Assembly (NCBI GenBank): GCA_049522565.1
Contig: JBEKNT010000028.1
Span: 1 to 27,887, forward strand
Direction: 5' to 3'
From: JASHVB01 sp049522565
GTDB taxonomy: Bacteria > Pseudomonadota > Alphaproteobacteria > Acetobacterales > Acetobacteraceae
Length of the DNA: 27,887 bases
Positions within the stretch are counted from its first letter, which is position 1; the number at the start of each line of letters is the position of its first letter. Shown piece by piece: positions 6,679 through 14,511 of the stretch. The position numbers and the translations under genes were made by a program. Under the pieces are notes generated by a model. The model was not told where the DNA came from. It did not search any database and worked only from the letters and a program-made list of their open reading frames with translations.

Positions 6679-7263
6679 TTACGCCGCGGGCCACAGGTTC
6701 GGCAGTACCGCGCCTGAATAGCCTGACACGAACTCGGTCGCCACGCCGGTTGTTGGCTCGAAGCCATGCCGGCGTACCGTGCCGATATTGCCGCCGTACA
6801 GATGGATGGAGATCGACGGCCGGTCAGGCAGAGCATTGGCGACGGTGTGGATGTCTCCGAGGTGCGGCGATACGGCCTGCACCATGCCTGGCCGCAGCCG
6901 GGACGGTTCGCCGGCGACGAGGCCGGGACCATCCGGCTGGCAGGTGTAGGGCACGGCTTCCTCCATCCCGCGCAACATGCCGACAAGGCCCCACATCAGG
7001 TGGTCGTGCACCGGCGTCCGCTGGCCAGGACCCCAGACGAAGCTGACCAGGGTGAATCGGTCGAGCGGATCGCCGAACAGCAGATATTGCCGATAGCGGA
7101 CCGGATCGCAGGCAGCGAAGGGTTCCGGCAGCCAGTCGTCGTGTGCCACCAGGCCCAAGAGCAAGTCGTGGGCTGGCTCCAGCACGGCATCCTCGGCATT
7201 GCCGTGGTGTTCGACCAGGCGGGTCATGGCGGCGACGAAGTCGCGCAGGCGGGTGATCGCCAT
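6679..7263 (-). CDS. Thiol dioxygenase, cysteine/3-mercaptopropionate dioxygenase family
   Basis: 194-aa cupin protein predicted to oxidise a small thiol to its sulfinate with non-heme iron. Iron ligands are H86, H88 (PVHDH) and H139 (GDIHTV). The S-x-H-x-Y catalytic relay is S152-H154-Y156 (SISIHLYG). The residue that contacts the substrate carboxylate appears as Gln59 in YRQYLL; in this family Gln at that place marks 3-mercaptopropionate dioxygenases and Arg marks cysteine dioxygenases. The Cys of the eukaryotic Cys-Tyr crosslink is replaced by Gly, as usual in bacteria. It is followed after 157 bp by the M20 gene. A perfect palindrome lies 60-77 bp upstream. Confidence 0.88.
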   Translation of the reverse strand: MAITRLRDFVAAMTRLVEHHGNAEDAVLEPAHDLLLGLVAHDDWLPEPFAACDPVRYRQYLLFGDPLDRFTLVSFVWGPGQRTPVHDHLMWGLVGMLRGMEEAVPYTCQPDGPGLVAGEPSRLRPGMVQAVSPHLGDIHTVANALPDRPSISIHLYGGNIGTVRRHGFEPTTGVATEFVSGYSGAVLPNLWPAA

Positions 7264-7322
7264 CGAGCGGAGTCCCCTGAGCGAGAAGACATCGAAAGAT
7301 TATCGCCATCTGCCTGCAATCG

Positions 7323-7340
7323 GAAGGGAATTTTCCCTTC
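7323..7340. promoter_or_regulatory. Palindrome upstream of the thiol dioxygenase gene
   Basis: GAAGGGAA-TT-TTCCCTTC is a perfect 8+8 palindrome 60-77 bp before the dioxygenase start. It sits in a locally AT-richer patch and is followed by TTTT on the plus strand. No plus-strand gene precedes it, so an operator in the dioxygenase promoter is more likely than a terminator. No binding protein can be named. Confidence 0.4.
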
Positions 7341-7530
7341 TTTTGGCGGGAAAGGAGGTGGTCTGTTCTTTAGGTGATGATTGTGCGGCCGGGTGAATTG
7401 TCCGCGGGGCGTTTGCCGCGGCGACGCGGCGGGGTTTTGGCCACGACGCGGACCGCAGCGGCTTGGAGCGCAAAGCGTATGAACCGTACAGGCTGTGGGA
7501 TGCGGCAACTCAGGTCGGCGCGCGGCACCC

Positions 7531-8598
7531 TTAGCCGTCAGCTTCCAGCGGCGCGTGCAGTTGCGTGCCGCGACAGACGATGCCGCCGCGGTTGCCGATC
7601 TCTACACTGCCGTAACGTTCGGCGTAGGCCGGCGGCAGCGGGCGGGCACCGGGGGCGGCGAGCCACAAGCGGAGGAGGTGGCGCTTCCGCTCGGGCTCCG
7701 GCCAGTCCTCGAACGCGGTGCGATCGTGGAGTGTGGTGTGGTTGTGCACGAACTGCATGTCGCCAGGCAGGAACTCCATGTCCAGCCGCAGTTCGGGATC
7801 TTCCGCCAGCCGGTCGAACATCTCGAGCGCCGCAAGATCCTCCGCCGTCAACCGCCGTGCCTCCGGAAAGCGCTGCGACGATCTTGTGTAGTGCGGCGAG
7901 TAGATCACCGACAGATAGCCGGCGTAGTCGTTGAACACCGGGATATCGAACCAGGGGCGTTTGCCCTCCGGCACCTCGCCGCGGCGATCGGTGGCGAACG
8001 GGGTGAACAGCCGGCGCAGCAAGTCCGGCCGTCGCGCCGCCATCACGTTGTAGATCGTCATCGAACTGGTCAGCGACGACAGCCCGCCACGCTTCGCCGT
8101 CTTCAGGCAGAGCAGCGCCACGATGTCGCAGGAATCGGTATGAAAATTCTGCCGCTCGGTGGTCTGGTAGATGCGCACGCGCGGATCGGAGGAGGACAGG
8201 CCAAGGTCGCGCACGTGGCCGAGCACATGGCCCATGGCGTTCTGCGAGCGGGCGCTGCCGAAATACGTGCCGATGCCCCAATAGGCGGTGGCGCTTTCGG
8301 CGATCGGGCGATCCTGGACCGGCAGGCCGCGCAGCAGCACGAAGCCGCGGCCGTTGAGGATTTCCCCCCGCAGGCGATCGAGCACCGGGCCCAGCGTGGG
8401 AAGCGGGAAATCCGCCCGGCGAATAGCGGCGATGTCGAGGCCGCGGTCGCGTACCGCTTCGGTCGCCGCTTGGATTTCGGCAAGGTCCGCCGGCGACAGG
8501 CGGTAGGTCCACGCCTCCGGATGCCGGGCCAGTTCGGCGCCGATCCAGGCCGAGGGGCCTTCGACGGGCGGGTGTGGCGGACGGATATCGACGTTCAT
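7531..8598 (-). CDS. TauD/TfdA family Fe(II)/2-oxoglutarate-dependent dioxygenase
   Basis: 355-aa predicted oxygenase that would couple 2-oxoglutarate decarboxylation to hydroxylation of an unknown small substrate. The iron motif H153-x-D155 (NFHTDSCD) and a distal His, probably H291 in VHNHTTLHDRTAFED, are present. An Arg suited to 2-oxoglutarate binding follows at R310 (RHLLRLWL). N-terminal residues 75-95 (ILNGRGFVLLRGLPV) are typical of this clade. The ATG at 8598 has GAGGAG 8 nt upstream. It lies 267 bp upstream of the thiol dioxygenase start on the same strand, so joint transcription is possible but unproven. No sulfonate transporter is adjacent, so taurine is not implied. Confidence 0.9.
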   Translation of the reverse strand: MNVDIRPPHPPVEGPSAWIGAELARHPEAWTYRLSPADLAEIQAATEAVRDRGLDIAAIRRADFPLPTLGPVLDRLRGEILNGRGFVLLRGLPVQDRPIAESATAYWGIGTYFGSARSQNAMGHVLGHVRDLGLSSSDPRVRIYQTTERQNFHTDSCDIVALLCLKTAKRGGLSSLTSSMTIYNVMAARRPDLLRRLFTPFATDRRGEVPEGKRPWFDIPVFNDYAGYLSVIYSPHYTRSSQRFPEARRLTAEDLAALEMFDRLAEDPELRLDMEFLPGDMQFVHNHTTLHDRTAFEDWPEPERKRHLLRLWLAAPGARPLPPAYAERYGSVEIGNRGGIVCRGTQLHAPLEADG

Positions 8599-9029
8599 GG
8601 CTCGGTCTCCTCGTTTGGGCGCGCGATCCCGCGGGATTGGCGCGGTGATCCGGACGGTTCGGTCCAGGCTGTCATTGCGCGCGGAGCGAAGCAATCTCCC
8701 CGGAAAGCGTCGCTTCGCTCGGGTCGTGGGTCAGCTTGACCGTCACCTGCCGACCGAACGCAGCGGTAGCCGGGTCGCTTGGCCTGAACAGCCGGATTCG
8801 GTTGCAGGAGGAACATCAGAGGGGGTGCGTACTGCACGAGGAATCCGCACTCCACGCGCCAAAACAGAGTCTCCGCCGCGCCGTTGCCGCTGCGGCTGTC
8901 AGCGACGCAGGCACGATGTTTCAGCTTGTGTGCAGCGTCGGCCATGGCACCTCCCGGCCCGCCCTTCGGAGAGCAGGCCGTCGGCCAATGATTTCAGCGG
9001 CGGGCCGATCGCGTTGCCGGAGGCCGATG
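8599..9029. other. Intergenic stretch with a degenerate interspersed palindrome
   Basis: Bases 8670-8726 (TGTCATTGCGCGCGGAGCGA, then AGCAATCTCCCCGG and an imperfect inverted arm GCGTCGCTTCGCTCGGGT) are a diverged relative of the repeat at 1-84. A minus-strand frame from 8945 has GGGAGG 6 nt before its ATG, but its product runs through the repeat and looks non-biological. I see no secure gene here. Confidence 0.55.
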
Positions 9030-9899
9030 TCAGCCGGCAGCCGCCATGTGCAGCCGGGCGGCGAAGAACGCGTCCACCGCGCGCTTCATCGCGGCGGCGA
9101 CGAGTTTGCGGTGGTCGGGGCGGCGCAGCTCCGCCTCGTCGCGCGGGTTGGACATGAAACCCATCTCGACCAGCACGCTGGGGATGTCGGCCGCCTTCAG
9201 CACGACGAATCCGGCGTGGCGTTCGGGGTTGGGCAGCATCGGCACGTCCTGATCGAGCGAGCCGACCAGGTCGCGCGCCAGGTGCACCGAGCCGACCCGT
9301 GTCTCCCGCCGCACCAGGCTCGCCAGGATGCGGGACACCTCCGGCGAGGCGTTCAGTGCCGCACCGCCATAGCGGTCGGCGCTGTTCTCGCGCTGCGCCA
9401 GGGCGGCGGTCTGCGCGTCGGAGGCGGTGTTGGCCAGGGTGTAGATGCTGGCGCCGCGCACCTGATGGTCCGCCAGCGCGTCGGCGTGCATGGATACGAA
9501 CAGCGCGGCGCCCTGCGCCTGCGCCTTGGCGACCCGGTCGTCCAGCGGCACGAACACGTCGCGCGCCCGGGTCAGCGCGACGCGGTAATGGCCGCCGGCC
9601 TCCAGCAGGTGCTTCAGTTCCTGGGCAGCGGCAAGCGAGACGTGCTTTTCGTACGTGCCGGAGACGCCGATGGCGCCGGGATCCTTGCCGCCATGCCCGG
9701 GGTCCAGCATGACGAGAGGCGGCGGCGGGCCAGTGTCGGGGTGCGGCGGCTTGTGGGAGGCGGCGTGGCGCGCGTGGCTGGCGGTGGCAGCCATGGCGCC
9801 CCGCATCCACGGGGGGAGCAGAAAAGTGCCGACCACGCCGGTACCGGAGCCGAGACGGCCCAGCAACAGGCGGCGCGAAATCGGCGCGGCGGGCGACAT
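9030..9899 (-). CDS. N-acetylmuramoyl-L-alanine amidase (Amidase_3), Tat-type export signal
   Basis: 289-aa zinc amidase that would cut the bond between MurNAc and the peptide stem, acting in the periplasm during cell separation. Zinc ligands and catalytic residues are H69 (LDPGHGGKDPG), E84 (TYEKHVSL), H138 (FVSMHADA) and E245 (VLVEMGFMSN). The N-terminus SRRLLLG followed by a hydrophobic run to AMA fits a twin-arginine signal, as in E. coli AmiA and AmiC. A Pro/His-rich linker (42-60) precedes the catalytic domain; there is no AMIN domain, so it is a short form. The start could instead be the GTG at 9917; neither has a good ribosome-binding site. The gene diverges from the P1 peptidase. Confidence 0.92.
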   Translation of the reverse strand: MSPAAPISRRLLLGRLGSGTGVVGTFLLPPWMRGAMAATASHARHAASHKPPHPDTGPPPPLVMLDPGHGGKDPGAIGVSGTYEKHVSLAAAQELKHLLEAGGHYRVALTRARDVFVPLDDRVAKAQAQGAALFVSMHADALADHQVRGASIYTLANTASDAQTAALAQRENSADRYGGAALNASPEVSRILASLVRRETRVGSVHLARDLVGSLDQDVPMLPNPERHAGFVVLKAADIPSVLVEMGFMSNPRDEAELRRPDHRKLVAAAMKRAVDAFFAARLHMAAAG

Positions 9900-10056
9900 G
9901 GGGAGGGCTCTTAACACATCGGGTTGAGAAATGCAGCTTACTTATTGATTGCGGCCGGTTCATGGCTACGCAATCTCTTCCCACCCTCCGGGGGTGTGCC
10001 CCGGCGGATTGCTGCCGGGTCTGCTTGCAGCGATGCTGGTTGCGAAGGGGACACAG

Positions 10057-11049
10057 ATGGCACGCAACCTGTTGACCGATATACCGGGCATCGCGGTGGG
10101 GCACGCGGAGGATCTGACGCTCGGCTCGGGTGTCACCGCCATCCTGTTCGATCAGCCCGCGGTGGCCTCGGTCAGCATATTGGGGGGCGCTCCGGGGAGT
10201 CGCGACACGGCGATGCTGGCGCCGGAAAACACCGTAATGGCGGTGGATGCGATCGTTCTGTCCGGCGGTTCGGCGTTCGGCCTCGATGCCGCCGGTGGCG
10301 TGCAAGCCGCGCTGCGCGAGCAAGGGCGGGGACTGCTGATCCGCGGGGTGCGCGTGCCGCTGGTTGCGCAGGCGATCATATTCGACCTTGCGAACGGTGG
10401 CGACAAGGCGTGGGGCCGCTTCTCGCCGTATCGCGACCTCGGCTACGCGGCGGCCGTCGCCGCGACCGCGGAGCCGTTCGCGCTGGGCACGGTGGGGGCG
10501 GGCGCCGGCGCGACGACGGCCACGGTCAAGGGGGGTCTTGGTTCGGCGAGCATGGTGACGCGCAGCGGCCATACCGTGGCGGCGATTGTTGCGGTCAACG
10601 CGGTGGGTTCGCCGCTGGTCGGCGACGGCCCCTGGTTCTGGGCGGCACCCTATGAGCAGGACAACGAGTTCGGTGGGTGCGGTTGGCCGGGCACGTTCGA
10701 CACGGCACCGCGGTTGAAGGGCACGCCGGGGACCAGTACGACGATCGGTCTGGTTGCCACCGATGCGGTGCTGACCAAGCCGCAGGCGATGCGGCTGGCC
10801 ATCATGGCGCATGACGGCCTGGCGCGCGCGGTGCTGCCGGCGCATGCGCCGATGGACGGCGATACGATGTTCGCCGCCGCGACCGGAGCACGTCCGCTGA
10901 CCGATGCGGCGCGGGAGCTGACCGAGATCGGTCATGCCGCGACGTTGGCGATGGCGCGGGCCATCGCGCGCGGCGTCTATAAGGCCAGTTCGTTGCCGGT
11001 GACCGGGGCGCAACGGTCGTGGCGCGAGCGGTTCGCGGATCGGGCATGA
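10057..11049 (+). CDS. P1 family (DmpA/S58) self-processing aminopeptidase
   Basis: 330-aa predicted N-terminal-nucleophile hydrolase of the DmpA/BapA superfamily, which releases N-terminal amino acids or beta-amino acids from small peptides and amides after autocleavage. Family landmarks are the TDIPGIAVGH start (7-16), LSGGSAFGLDAAGGV (68-82), GAGAGATT (148-154) and the presumed cleavage and nucleophile region GTSTTIGLVATDA (225-237). Thr228 aligns with the nucleophile; the usual Asn before it is Ser227 here. AAGGGG lies upstream of the ATG at 10057; longer in-frame TTG starts add a non-conserved leader. No signal peptide, so probably cytosolic. It diverges from the cell-wall amidase; a shared job in wall-peptide recycling is possible but speculative. 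Confidence 0.87.
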   Translation: MARNLLTDIPGIAVGHAEDLTLGSGVTAILFDQPAVASVSILGGAPGSRDTAMLAPENTVMAVDAIVLSGGSAFGLDAAGGVQAALREQGRGLLIRGVRVPLVAQAIIFDLANGGDKAWGRFSPYRDLGYAAAVAATAEPFALGTVGAGAGATTATVKGGLGSASMVTRSGHTVAAIVAVNAVGSPLVGDGPWFWAAPYEQDNEFGGCGWPGTFDTAPRLKGTPGTSTTIGLVATDAVLTKPQAMRLAIMAHDGLARAVLPAHAPMDGDTMFAAATGARPLTDAARELTEIGHAATLAMARAIARGVYKASSLPVTGAQRSWRERFADRA

Positions 11050-11244
11050 CCCGTACTTTGGTCAGCGGTGTTTCCGGGCGTGCCGATGCCCATCGCGAAA
11101 GTAATGGCGCCGCGGTAACCCGCCAGGAGAGCCGATGCCTCCGACGACGCAGGAGGGTCGGTCGATCGATGCCATGCGAGTTCCCCACCGGCCCGCGGCC
11201 GACCCGCCCTGGATGAAACTGCGGAGGTCGCCAGGGGGGAAGAG

Positions 11245-11273
11245 ACTCCCCCTCCCTCAAGGGGAGGGGGAGT
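11245..11273. repeat. Palindromic repeat, CTCCCCCTCCC hairpin family
   Basis: ACTCCCCCTCCC (11245-11256) and GGGAGGGGGAGT (11262-11273) are perfect 12-bp arms around TCAAG, followed by TGTTTCTTG. Relatives with the same TCAA-type loop lie at 21146-21184 and 21236-21258. It occupies the 344-bp gap between the P1 peptidase and the ferredoxin reductase, which otherwise holds no gene I can support. It could act as a transcription terminator or be a REP-like element. Confidence 0.75.
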
Positions 11274-11393
11274 TGTTTCTTGCAAGGCGAGGTTGGGGTA
11301 TTCGACGCCGACCGGCAGCTTCTGTCCCACCGATCGCCCGCCTCCCGCTCGCCGGTCGCTTGATCCGGCCGCCGCCGCGGGGTACGGGCGCGC

Positions 11394-12407
11394 ATGGCAG
11401 ACGATATCACCGCCGACGTGGCGATCATCGGCGCCGGGCCGGTCGGCCTGTTCGCCGTCTTCGAACTCGGCATGCTGAAGCTGTCGAGCGTGCTGATCGA
11501 CGCGCTCGGCGAGGTCGGCGGGCAATGCGCCGCGCTGTATCCGGAGAAGCCGATCTACGACATTCCAGCGCATCCCGCGATCGAGGCGGGCGACCTCGTG
11601 GCGCAGCTCGAACGCCAGATCGCACCGTTCCACGCGCCACGTTTGCTCGGGCGCCTTGTGTCGGGCCTGGCCGGCGGCGTGGGGGCTTTCACGCTGAGCA
11701 CTGCGCAGGGCGACACGGTGCGCGCCAAGGCGGTGGTCGTCGCCGCCGGCGCCGGCGCGTTCGGACCGAACCGGCCGCCGATCGACGGTCTGGCGGCCTA
11801 CGAGGCGACCGGCGCGGTGCAATACTACGTGCGCCGGCGCGAGGACTTTCGCGGCAAGCGTGTGGTGATCGCCGGTGGCGGCGATTCCGCGGTGGACTGG
11901 GCGCTGGCATTGAAGGATGTCGCCCGCGTCGCGGTGGTGCATCGGCGGCCGAAATTCCGCGCGGCGCCGGAGAGTGCCGCGCAGCTCGATGCGGCAGCGC
12001 AACGCGGTGAAATCGAGATGGTGATCCCCTATCAGCTCCAGACGCTGCATGGCGCCGGTGGCGTGCTGGCAGACGTCGAGGTGGCGACGCTGCAAGGCGC
12101 GGCGCGGCGGCTGCCGGCGGACGTGCTGCTGCCGTTCTTCGGGTTGTCGATGGATCTGGGGCCGATCGCGGCCTGGGGGCTGGAAAGCCTGCAACACCAC
12201 GTGAAGATCGATCCGGCAACCTGCGCGACGAGCCTGCCGGGGGTGTTCGCAATCGGCGACGTGGCGACGTATCCGGGGAAGCTGAAGTTGATCCTTCAGG
12301 GGTTTTCCGAGGCGGCGGTTGCGGCGCACGCCATCTTTGGCGTGGTGCATCCCGGGGAGGCGCTGCATTTCGAATATTCGACGACCAAGGGGGTGCCCGA
12401 GAGCTGA
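11394..12407 (+). CDS. Thioredoxin-reductase-like ferredoxin/flavodoxin-NADP+ reductase
   Basis: 337-aa flavoprotein predicted to move electrons between NADPH and ferredoxin or flavodoxin. The FAD-binding motif GAGPVG is at 13-18 and VGGQCAALYPEKPIYDIP at 41-58, typical of the TrxR-like FNR group. The NADPH motif GGGDSA is at 161-166, with HRR (183-185) for the 2'-phosphate. The redox CxxC of true thioredoxin reductases is absent. The C-terminal FEYSTTKGVP is a hallmark of this group. The ATG at 11394 has only a weak GGGG upstream. It is a candidate electron donor for ferredoxin-linked oxygenases such as the Rieske enzyme, but it lies 10 kb from it. Confidence 0.9.
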   Translation: MADDITADVAIIGAGPVGLFAVFELGMLKLSSVLIDALGEVGGQCAALYPEKPIYDIPAHPAIEAGDLVAQLERQIAPFHAPRLLGRLVSGLAGGVGAFTLSTAQGDTVRAKAVVVAAGAGAFGPNRPPIDGLAAYEATGAVQYYVRRREDFRGKRVVIAGGGDSAVDWALALKDVARVAVVHRRPKFRAAPESAAQLDAAAQRGEIEMVIPYQLQTLHGAGGVLADVEVATLQGAARRLPADVLLPFFGLSMDLGPIAAWGLESLQHHVKIDPATCATSLPGVFAIGDVATYPGKLKLILQGFSEAAVAAHAIFGVVHPGEALHFEYSTTKGVPES

Positions 12408-12535
12408 TATGACAAGAGTTTCCCCCGCGGCAGGCGCGCCCCAGTCGGGTAGCGGCGTATTCGGCGCAGTGCCGCACGGTTATTCAGCGCCGTATCGCGC
12501 TGTCACTCAAGATGCCACCGACACAAGAGGAAGCG

Positions 12536-13321
12536 ATGCAGATCGGCCGACATAAGCTCACACTGTGCAAGTACGGCTGGATGCTGCATTCCGGGCCGTA
12601 TATCGGCAAGTGCTTCGAGTTGTATGGCCAGTACAGCGAAGCCGAAGTGAACGTCCTCCGGGCCTTCACAAAGCCGGGGGACACAGTTCTCGATGTCGGC
12701 GCGAATATCGGCGACCTGACGGTGCCGATGTCTCGCCTCGTGGGCGACAAGGGGAAGGTCTTTGCCATCGAATCGCACGCTGACACCTATCACACATTAT
12801 GCGCCAACCTGGCCCTGAACGGCATCCGGAATGTCAAGGCGCTCAACTGTTTCATCGCCGATTCGCCGCAGGTCGACACCTCAGGTCGGTGGGGAAAATT
12901 CGGCTATGTCAGCGAAATCTGGGGTACCACCGTGGTCTCCATAGATGCCCTGGCCATCGAATCCTGTTCCTTCATCAAGATCGATGTCGACGGGAAGGAA
13001 CTGGAAGTGCTGCGAAGCGCGAGCAAACTGCTCGCGAGCAGTCGTCCGGTCATTTATTTCGAGAACGACGATCGGGCGACGTCGGCAGCGCTACTGGATC
13101 ATGCGATGCGGCAGGGCTACGATTTGTACTGGCATCCGGCGCCGATCTTCGATCCAAACAATTACTTTGGCAATCCGACCAATCACTGGGCTCCCAACGT
13201 CATTCTGTCTCTCATGGTGCTGGGCATTCCGAACGAAAGGCGGGCGCAGTACAATGTCCAGCTCCGGATGATCGCCGACAAGGACGCATGGTGGGATCAG
13301 TTCCTTAACAAGCCGGCATGA
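12536..13321 (+). CDS. FkbM family SAM-dependent methyltransferase
   Basis: 261-aa predicted O-methyltransferase. The SAM-binding motif I is VLDVGANIGD (51-60), followed by the acidic end of strand 2 in VFAIES (75-80) and TLCANLALNG (87-96). SFIKIDVDGKELEVLRSA later in the protein is the FkbM signature, and a YFEND motif follows. The family usually methylates sugars, polyketides or lipids. The ATG at 12536 was chosen because AGAGGA lies 4 nt upstream; the ATG at 12512 has no ribosome-binding site. Codon use is visibly less GC-biased than its neighbours and no glycosylation genes are near, suggesting separate acquisition. An inverted repeat overlaps its stop codon. Confidence 0.88.
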   Translation: MQIGRHKLTLCKYGWMLHSGPYIGKCFELYGQYSEAEVNVLRAFTKPGDTVLDVGANIGDLTVPMSRLVGDKGKVFAIESHADTYHTLCANLALNGIRNVKALNCFIADSPQVDTSGRWGKFGYVSEIWGTTVVSIDALAIESCSFIKIDVDGKELEVLRSASKLLASSRPVIYFENDDRATSAALLDHAMRQGYDLYWHPAPIFDPNNYFGNPTNHWAPNVILSLMVLGIPNERRAQYNVQLRMIADKDAWWDQFLNKPA

Positions 13322-13339
13322 GGCCGGAAGCGGCTTGTT
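13307..13339 (+). terminator. Possible terminator of the FkbM gene
   Basis: AACAAGCCG (13307-13315) and CGGCTTGTT (13331-13339) are perfect inverted arms around 15 nt that include the TGA stop. There is no real T-tract after the right arm (CCATC), so termination is uncertain. Confidence 0.4.
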
Positions 13340-13478
13340 CCATCAACCGGCCGACAGATCACGTCGGGCGCGTGCAGGCTGAAGCCATCGGGCCCACATG
13401 CGCATCAGGATAAGGCGCGTGTTGTACCAGGCGCCCGAACGATCGACTCTCGGCTGGCTCGCTCGGACCGCCGCAACC

Positions 13479-13556
13479 CGTCATGGCCGTGCTTGACCCG
13501 GCCATCCATCGCGGCACCGCGGCTGCATAGATGGCCGGGTCAAGCACGGCGTGACG
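13479..13556. repeat. Palindromic element with 21-bp perfect arms
   Basis: Bases 13486-13506 (GCCGTGCTTGACCCGGCCAT plus C) and 13530-13550 are perfect reverse complements around 23 nt. Flanking CGTCATG and GTGACG extend the symmetry imperfectly. 'GTCATGGCCGGGCTTGACCCGGCCAT' is a widespread alphaproteobacterial interspersed palindrome. It fills the 362-bp gap between the FkbM gene and the convergent crotonase gene, where I see no further gene. Confidence 0.8.
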
Positions 13557-13683
13557 TGGAGAGCGCCAGTGCGACGCGCGATTCCCCTGCGTACGATCGC
13601 TTGTCGTGACGCTTATGGGGTCACGCCCGGCCTTGACGACGGCAACGCCGGGGGGACGCCGCAAACGCACCGTCCTTCCCGCT

Positions 13684-14451
13684 TCACGACAATCGCGAGA
13701 AATCCGGCTTCCGCTTCTCCATGAATGCGGCGAACGCTTCCTGAGCCTCGGGCGAGGCCAGCCGCTCGCTGAACAGGCCGATCTCCTCCTGAATCCGCCC
13801 GGCCACGTCCGGCACGCCATGCTTGATCAGCCGCTTGGTCAGCCGCACTGCCTGCGGTGGCAATGCTGCAAGCCGTCGTGCCATCTCGCGCGCCGTGTCC
13901 ATCAGCGCCGCGTCATCCACCACACGGTTCACCAGCCCCCATTCCAGTGCGGTCGCCGCGTCCAACGGCTCACCCAGCAACAACAACGCACTGGCGCGCT
14001 GATGTCCGAGCAAGCGCGGGACGAGCAACGAACTGGCGGCTTCCGGCACCAGGCCCAGGCTTGTGAATGGCATCACGAAGCGGGCAGAGCATGCCGCGAC
14101 AATCAGGTCGCAATGCAGCAGCATTGTCGTGCCGACGCCGATCGCCGCGCCGTTCACCGCGGCGATCAGCGGCTTCTGCAACGACGAGATTGCCGGCAGG
14201 AAGCGGCTGCCGCCGCGCGGTGCCCGATCCGCGCCCCGCTCCTGAAAGTCCTTCACGTCGTTGCCGGAGGTAAACGTGTCGCCAGTCCCCGTCAGCAACA
14301 CGACGCGGATTGCCGGATCGGCATCGGCGCGTTCGAACGCGGCGCTGACCGTCTCATACATGTCGCGCGTCAGCGCATTTTTCTTTTCCGGCCGGTTCAG
14401 CCGGATCTCCAGCACGCTGCCGCTGTCCGAAACCACAACAGACTCACTCAT
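13684..14451 (-). CDS. Crotonase-fold enoyl-CoA isomerase/hydratase family protein
   Basis: 255-aa crotonase acting on an acyl-CoA. Oxyanion-hole segments are TFTSGNDVKDF (59-69) and NGAAIGVGTT (100-109). The first hydratase Glu (GGGxE) is Thr109 and the second (QPE) is Phe129, so classical hydratase chemistry is unlikely. Instead Glu137 in LGLVPEAASS sits where delta3-delta2-enoyl-CoA isomerases carry their catalytic base. I therefore favour an isomerase-like role in oxidation of unsaturated acyl chains over enoyl-CoA hydratase. The ATG has GGAGG upstream. It lies 60 bp downstream of the class II aldolase gene on the same strand, suggesting a two-gene operon. No acyl-CoA dehydrogenase or thiolase is nearby. 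Confidence 0.88.
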   Translation of the reverse strand: MSESVVVSDSGSVLEIRLNRPEKKNALTRDMYETVSAAFERADADPAIRVVLLTGTGDTFTSGNDVKDFQERGADRAPRGGSRFLPAISSLQKPLIAAVNGAAIGVGTTMLLHCDLIVAACSARFVMPFTSLGLVPEAASSLLVPRLLGHQRASALLLLGEPLDAATALEWGLVNRVVDDAALMDTAREMARRLAALPPQAVRLTKRLIKHGVPDVAGRIQEEIGLFSERLASPEAQEAFAAFMEKRKPDFSRLS

Positions 14452-14511
14452 CGTTTCCCTCCGGTTTGGCCAGGATCGTCTGCGGGCGTTACCGCGTATC
14501 GGATCTGGCCA

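Noticed and set aside
5391..6986. Upstream extension of the M20 deacylase to 531 residues
   Set aside because: The extra N-terminal residues overlap the thiol dioxygenase gene and lack any domain; the ATG at 6521 has a ribosome-binding site and gives the family's normal length.
7323..7345. Plus-strand intrinsic terminator (GAAGGGAA palindrome plus TTTT)
   Set aside because: There is no plus-strand gene upstream for it to terminate, and the stem is AT-rich and loopless; an operator is more plausible.
8595..8945. Minus-strand ORF of 116 codons with GGGAGG before its ATG
   Set aside because: Half of the product is translated from the interspersed repeat and it runs into the next gene's start; no ordered domain. 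The ribosome-binding match may be chance.
8899..11013. Very long minus-strand open frame of about 700 codons
   Set aside because: It runs antisense through the P1 peptidase and out of frame through the amidase, and its product is Arg/Pro/Gly-rich with no motif. It is a GC-bias shadow.
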